Assembly: GCF_003944715.1 (NCBI RefSeq)
Contig: NZ_RWIT01000001.1
Location: forward strand, 744,001 to 808,000
DNA from: Hymenobacter rigui
GTDB taxonomy: Bacteria; Bacteroidota; Bacteroidia; Cytophagales; Hymenobacteraceae
Direction of reading: 5' to 3'
Length of the DNA: 64,000 nucleotides
The notes under the pieces were generated by a model, which saw only the letters and a program-made list of their open reading frames with translations, searched no databases and was not told where the DNA came from. This document shows positions 62,032 to 64,000 of this stretch, in pieces (within the stretch, counting starts at the first letter, position 1; every line of letters begins with the position of its first letter). The translations under genes were made by a program, and so were the position numbers.

Positions 62032-62838
62032 CTAGTAGAGGTAGTTGAGGGCAGTCCGGTCGTTGGTGTTGAACGGACGGCTAACGCCGTTCCCCACGCA
62101 GGCCAGCATCCACGAGTTTGGATCAGCGCCCGAAGGAGTACCGGGAATGAGGATAGCACCAACCGTGCTGGCTCCTTCGTTGGAGGCAGCGCCACCGCAG
62201 CTATATGCACGGTTGAAGTAGTCGGTGTGACGCAGACCAATGCAGTGGCCCATCTCGTGTGCCATGATGGTAGCAATGTAGCCCACGTTGGTGCTGTTGA
62301 TTACCGAAGGCGACAGTTTGAAGCCGGGAGCAGGGTTGCCACCCGAGGGGAAGCCACCCGACTGACCGAGTACGCCGGCACCCAGGTATTGCGACGTGAT
62401 GGGCAGATCAGCAGTGCCGGACGTGATGCGCGTGAAGCGCAGCTGCAGATTTTCGGCGTTGTAGCGGCGGATGGCTTCATCAACGGCCGATACGTAGGCA
62501 GAGGGGAAGCTGCCAATAAGCGTAACCGTCAGGGTGCGGGGCAGGCGCGTTACCAGATTGGTCGTGCGGTACTGCTCATCTTCACCAACGCGCAATACTT
62601 TGTAATCGGGCTTGCTGGCCAGCATTTCGTTGGTCAGCAAGATGTCGCCTTCTACGCGCACACCGCCGTCTACCTTCTGGGCACCAGCCGTCGTGAAGCC
62701 TAGTGCCTTGATCTGAGCCATGGTAGATTCCGAAATTTCATTCTTTACCTCAACATTGGCTTTTTCCTGACACGAAGACAGCGACAGGCTGGCAACTGCC
62801 AGCATAGCGAGCGGGGCGAGTACTTTAAGTGTTTTCAT
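62032..62838 (-). CDS. M57-type (dual-action HEIGH) metalloprotease lipoprotein
   Basis: A 268-residue protein with a lipoprotein signal (SLSLSSCQE near residue 23). The zinc site is HEMGHCIGLRH near residue 195 (HExxHxxGxxH), the pattern of Bacteroidota dual-action HEIGH peptidases in family M57. A following Asp (HTDYFNR) and two later cysteines (YSCGG, MLACVGNG) probably form a disulfide. 'AVDEAIRRYNAENLQLRF' precedes the zinc site as in relatives. It should act on the cell surface or in the periplasm. A good promoter lies upstream. Confidence 0.92.
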   Translation of the reverse strand: MKTLKVLAPLAMLAVASLSLSSCQEKANVEVKNEISESTMAQIKALGFTTAGAQKVDGGVRVEGDILLTNEMLASKPDYKVLRVGEDEQYRTTNLVTRLPRTLTVTLIGSFPSAYVSAVDEAIRRYNAENLQLRFTRITSGTADLPITSQYLGAGVLGQSGGFPSGGNPAPGFKLSPSVINSTNVGYIATIMAHEMGHCIGLRHTDYFNRAYSCGGAASNEGASTVGAILIPGTPSGADPNSWMLACVGNGVSRPFNTNDRTALNYLY

Positions 62839-62871
62839 GTGTTTTGGTTGTGGATTGGTTGAAGAACGTGG

Positions 62872-62903
62872 TAAACATAGGTTTATATTGATGATATTTC
62901 AAA
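62872..62903 (-). promoter_or_regulatory. Promoter for the M57 metalloprotease gene
   Basis: Minus-strand TTTG, 20 bases, TATGTTTA; the -7 box differs from TAnnTTTG only in the last base. It lies 34 bases before the ATG. Confidence 0.5.
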
Positions 62904-63165
62904 ATATTGCCTGTATAATTATCAAAATTATATACGCAGTTTTTGTCTATGGTTGAGTTTGCTGGGCTGTGGTGAATAGTACTATATGGCTTTATGAATT
63001 TTTAATGAAAATAGCATTTGCACAGCCTGAGGCCCTGAAATTGGCGTGGCCGCAGGGGGGGGATACAAGCTCGTTCGGACTGGTTTCGTGGTGGATCAGC
63101 AGGTAAAAAAAAATATGCTGCGGATCCCCGGTTTTTACGCTCAGACACGGCCCCGGCTATTTCTC
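62904..63165. other. AT-rich intergenic stretch between divergent M57 and ricT genes
   Basis: About 260 bases, AT-rich on the left. Nothing gene-like was recognised; a minus-strand frame at 63002-63748 is the shadow of ricT. Confidence 0.5.
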
Positions 63166-63173
63166 TATCTTTG
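63166..63173 (+). promoter_or_regulatory. Candidate -7 box for ricT
   Basis: TATCTTTG matches TAnnTTTG exactly, 60 bases before the GTG start. No clear -33 element. Confidence 0.4.
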
Positions 63174-63233
63174 TAAACAACCGATTTCGTGCGGCTCCCT
63201 TTCCCGGCCGCTTTACCATAGATCTTCCAAGCC

Positions 63234-64000
63234 GTGGCTTGCTCATCCTGCTCCTCCTCCGGTGGGGGCTGCTCTACTACTGCTAAGGGCTGCGGCTCTA
63301 AAGGCAGCTGTAGCAGTGGCTGCACCCGCCTTAATGTATTCGACTGGCTCCAGGACCTGGATGTTCCCAGCGACTTTAAAGAGTTTGACCTTGTAGAAGT
63401 CCGCTTCAAGGGCGGCCGCAAGGATTTCTTCCGCAACAAAAGCCGCCTGCCACTCATTACGGGTGATGCCGTAGTGGTGGAAGCGACCGGGAATGGCTGG
63501 CACCTGGGCCACGTGTCGCTGAAGGGCGAACTGGTGCGCTTGCAGATGAAGAAGAAAAAAGTGCCCCTGGACTCCAAGGATATCCGGCCCATTCTGCGCG
63601 TGGCTACCGAGCAGGATGCCGAACGGTGGCAGGCCGTGCGCGACCTGGAAACCGGCACTATGTTCCGGGCCCGGGCCGTAGTAGATGAGCTACGCCTGAA
63701 AATGAAGCTCTCCGACGTAGAGTACCAGGCCGACCGTACCCGCGCCACCTTTTTTTACTCCGCCGACGACCGGGTGGACTTTCGGGACCTGATCAAGCGT
63801 CTGGCCGATGAATTCCGCGTACGGGTAGAAATGCGCCAGATTTCGCTACGCCACGAGGCGGGCCGCCTGGGCGGCATTGGCTCCTGCGGACGGGAGCTGT
63901 GCTGCTCCACCTGGCTCTCCGATTTCAAGAGCGTAAGCACCACCGCTGCGCGTTACCAGAACCTGAGTCTGAATCCGGCCAAGCTCTCGGGCCAGTGCGG
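63234..64000 (+). CDS. ricT: PSP1/RicT family protein (partial, runs off the window)
   Basis: The first 255 residues of a PSP1 C-terminal-domain protein (YaaT/RicT), a part of the iron-sulfur Ric complex known in Bacillus. From the GTG at 63234 it begins with a Cys/Gly/Ser-rich stretch (MACSSCSSSGGGCS, further Cys at GCGSKGSCSSGC), then 'LNVFDWLQDLDVPSDFKEFD'. The conserved PSP1 core is at the end: 'GGIGSCGRELCCSTWLSDFK' and 'TTAARYQNLSLNPAKLSGQC'. An in-frame stop at 63219 limits the start to GTG 63234 or a non-standard codon just before. The stop lies beyond the window. Confidence 0.9.
   Translation, partial: MACSSCSSSGGGCSTTAKGCGSKGSCSSGCTRLNVFDWLQDLDVPSDFKEFDLVEVRFKGGRKDFFRNKSRLPLITGDAVVVEATGNGWHLGHVSLKGELVRLQMKKKKVPLDSKDIRPILRVATEQDAERWQAVRDLETGTMFRARAVVDELRLKMKLSDVEYQADRTRATFFYSADDRVDFRDLIKRLADEFRVRVEMRQISLRHEAGRLGGIGSCGRELCCSTWLSDFKSVSTTAARYQNLSLNPAKLSGQC

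Noticed and set aside
1..64000. tRNA, rRNA, CRISPR arrays, insertion sequences and prophage genes
   Set aside because: None were recognised on reading both strands; the repeats seen are short dispersed hairpins, not regular arrays.

Overview
The window reads as chromosome from a high-GC member of the Bacteroidota, most likely Hymenobacter or a close relative. This is inferred from family content and sequence style, not from a database match. Supporting signs are a fused SecDF, two proteins with type IX secretion (T9SS) C-terminal sorting domains, GWxTD, DUF2723 and DUF5777 proteins, a GlmU-like sugar-nucleotide transferase, a PorE-like OmpA protein, type B ribosomal protein L31, and repeated matches to the Bacteroidota promoter (TTTG, about 20 nt, TAnnTTTG). 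Shine-Dalgarno sequences are mostly absent and several starts appear to be TTG or GTG. No tRNA, rRNA, CRISPR array or insertion sequence was seen. A family of dispersed inverted repeats lies between genes.

Layout. 1-5 kb: batD-like, aroC, nhaA, nfu. 5-8 kb (minus strand): an envelope redox cluster of a YxxD-type lipoprotein, a haem c lipoprotein, YceI and a DUF5777 barrel. 8-10.2 kb: an ECF sigma factor and an overlapping gene that joins an anti-sigma-like N-terminus to a barrel-like C-terminus. 10.4-16 kb: secDF, a small membrane protein, udk, rdgB and a small secreted protein. 16-23 kb: rpmE2, a GlmU-like/unknown/holB operon, hemC, a DUF2238 protein, a secreted cyclophilin and an RmlD-like reductase. 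23.6-29.5 kb: an unusual accessory locus (below). 29.6-39 kb: secreted proteins, a LytTR regulator next to a giant hybrid histidine kinase, a PorE-like OmpA protein and a TPR protein. 39-46 kb: bacilliredoxin, an acetyltransferase, recQ, kdsD, manC and a small barrel. 46-54 kb: rlmB, a GWxTD protein, a DUF2723 protein, a T9SS cupredoxin, birA and rsfS. 54-64 kb: ftsH, a LUD protein, lpxH, a propeller-like protein, a T9SS subtilase with an altered active site, an M57 metalloprotease, and the start of ricT, which runs off the end.

The most interesting locus is 23.6-29.5 kb. A 63-residue peptide gene ending in two copies of DHGTGGWGDGH lies directly upstream of a solute-binding lipoprotein and two oligopeptide-type permeases, all on the minus strand. 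Divergent from it is a 511-residue cytosolic helical-repeat protein with a possible N-terminal winged helix. Peptide, oligopeptide importer and TPR-like protein together resemble Gram-positive RRNPP peptide signalling, which I do not know to be described in Bacteroidota. This is a hypothesis from gene layout only.

Most other genes are housekeeping: aromatic amino acid, haem and biotin-protein ligation pathways; lipid A/KDO and GDP-mannose supply (lpxH, kdsD, manC); protein export (secDF, T9SS parts); ribosome assembly (rpmE2, rlmB, rsfS); and DNA replication and repair (holB, recQ, rdgB).
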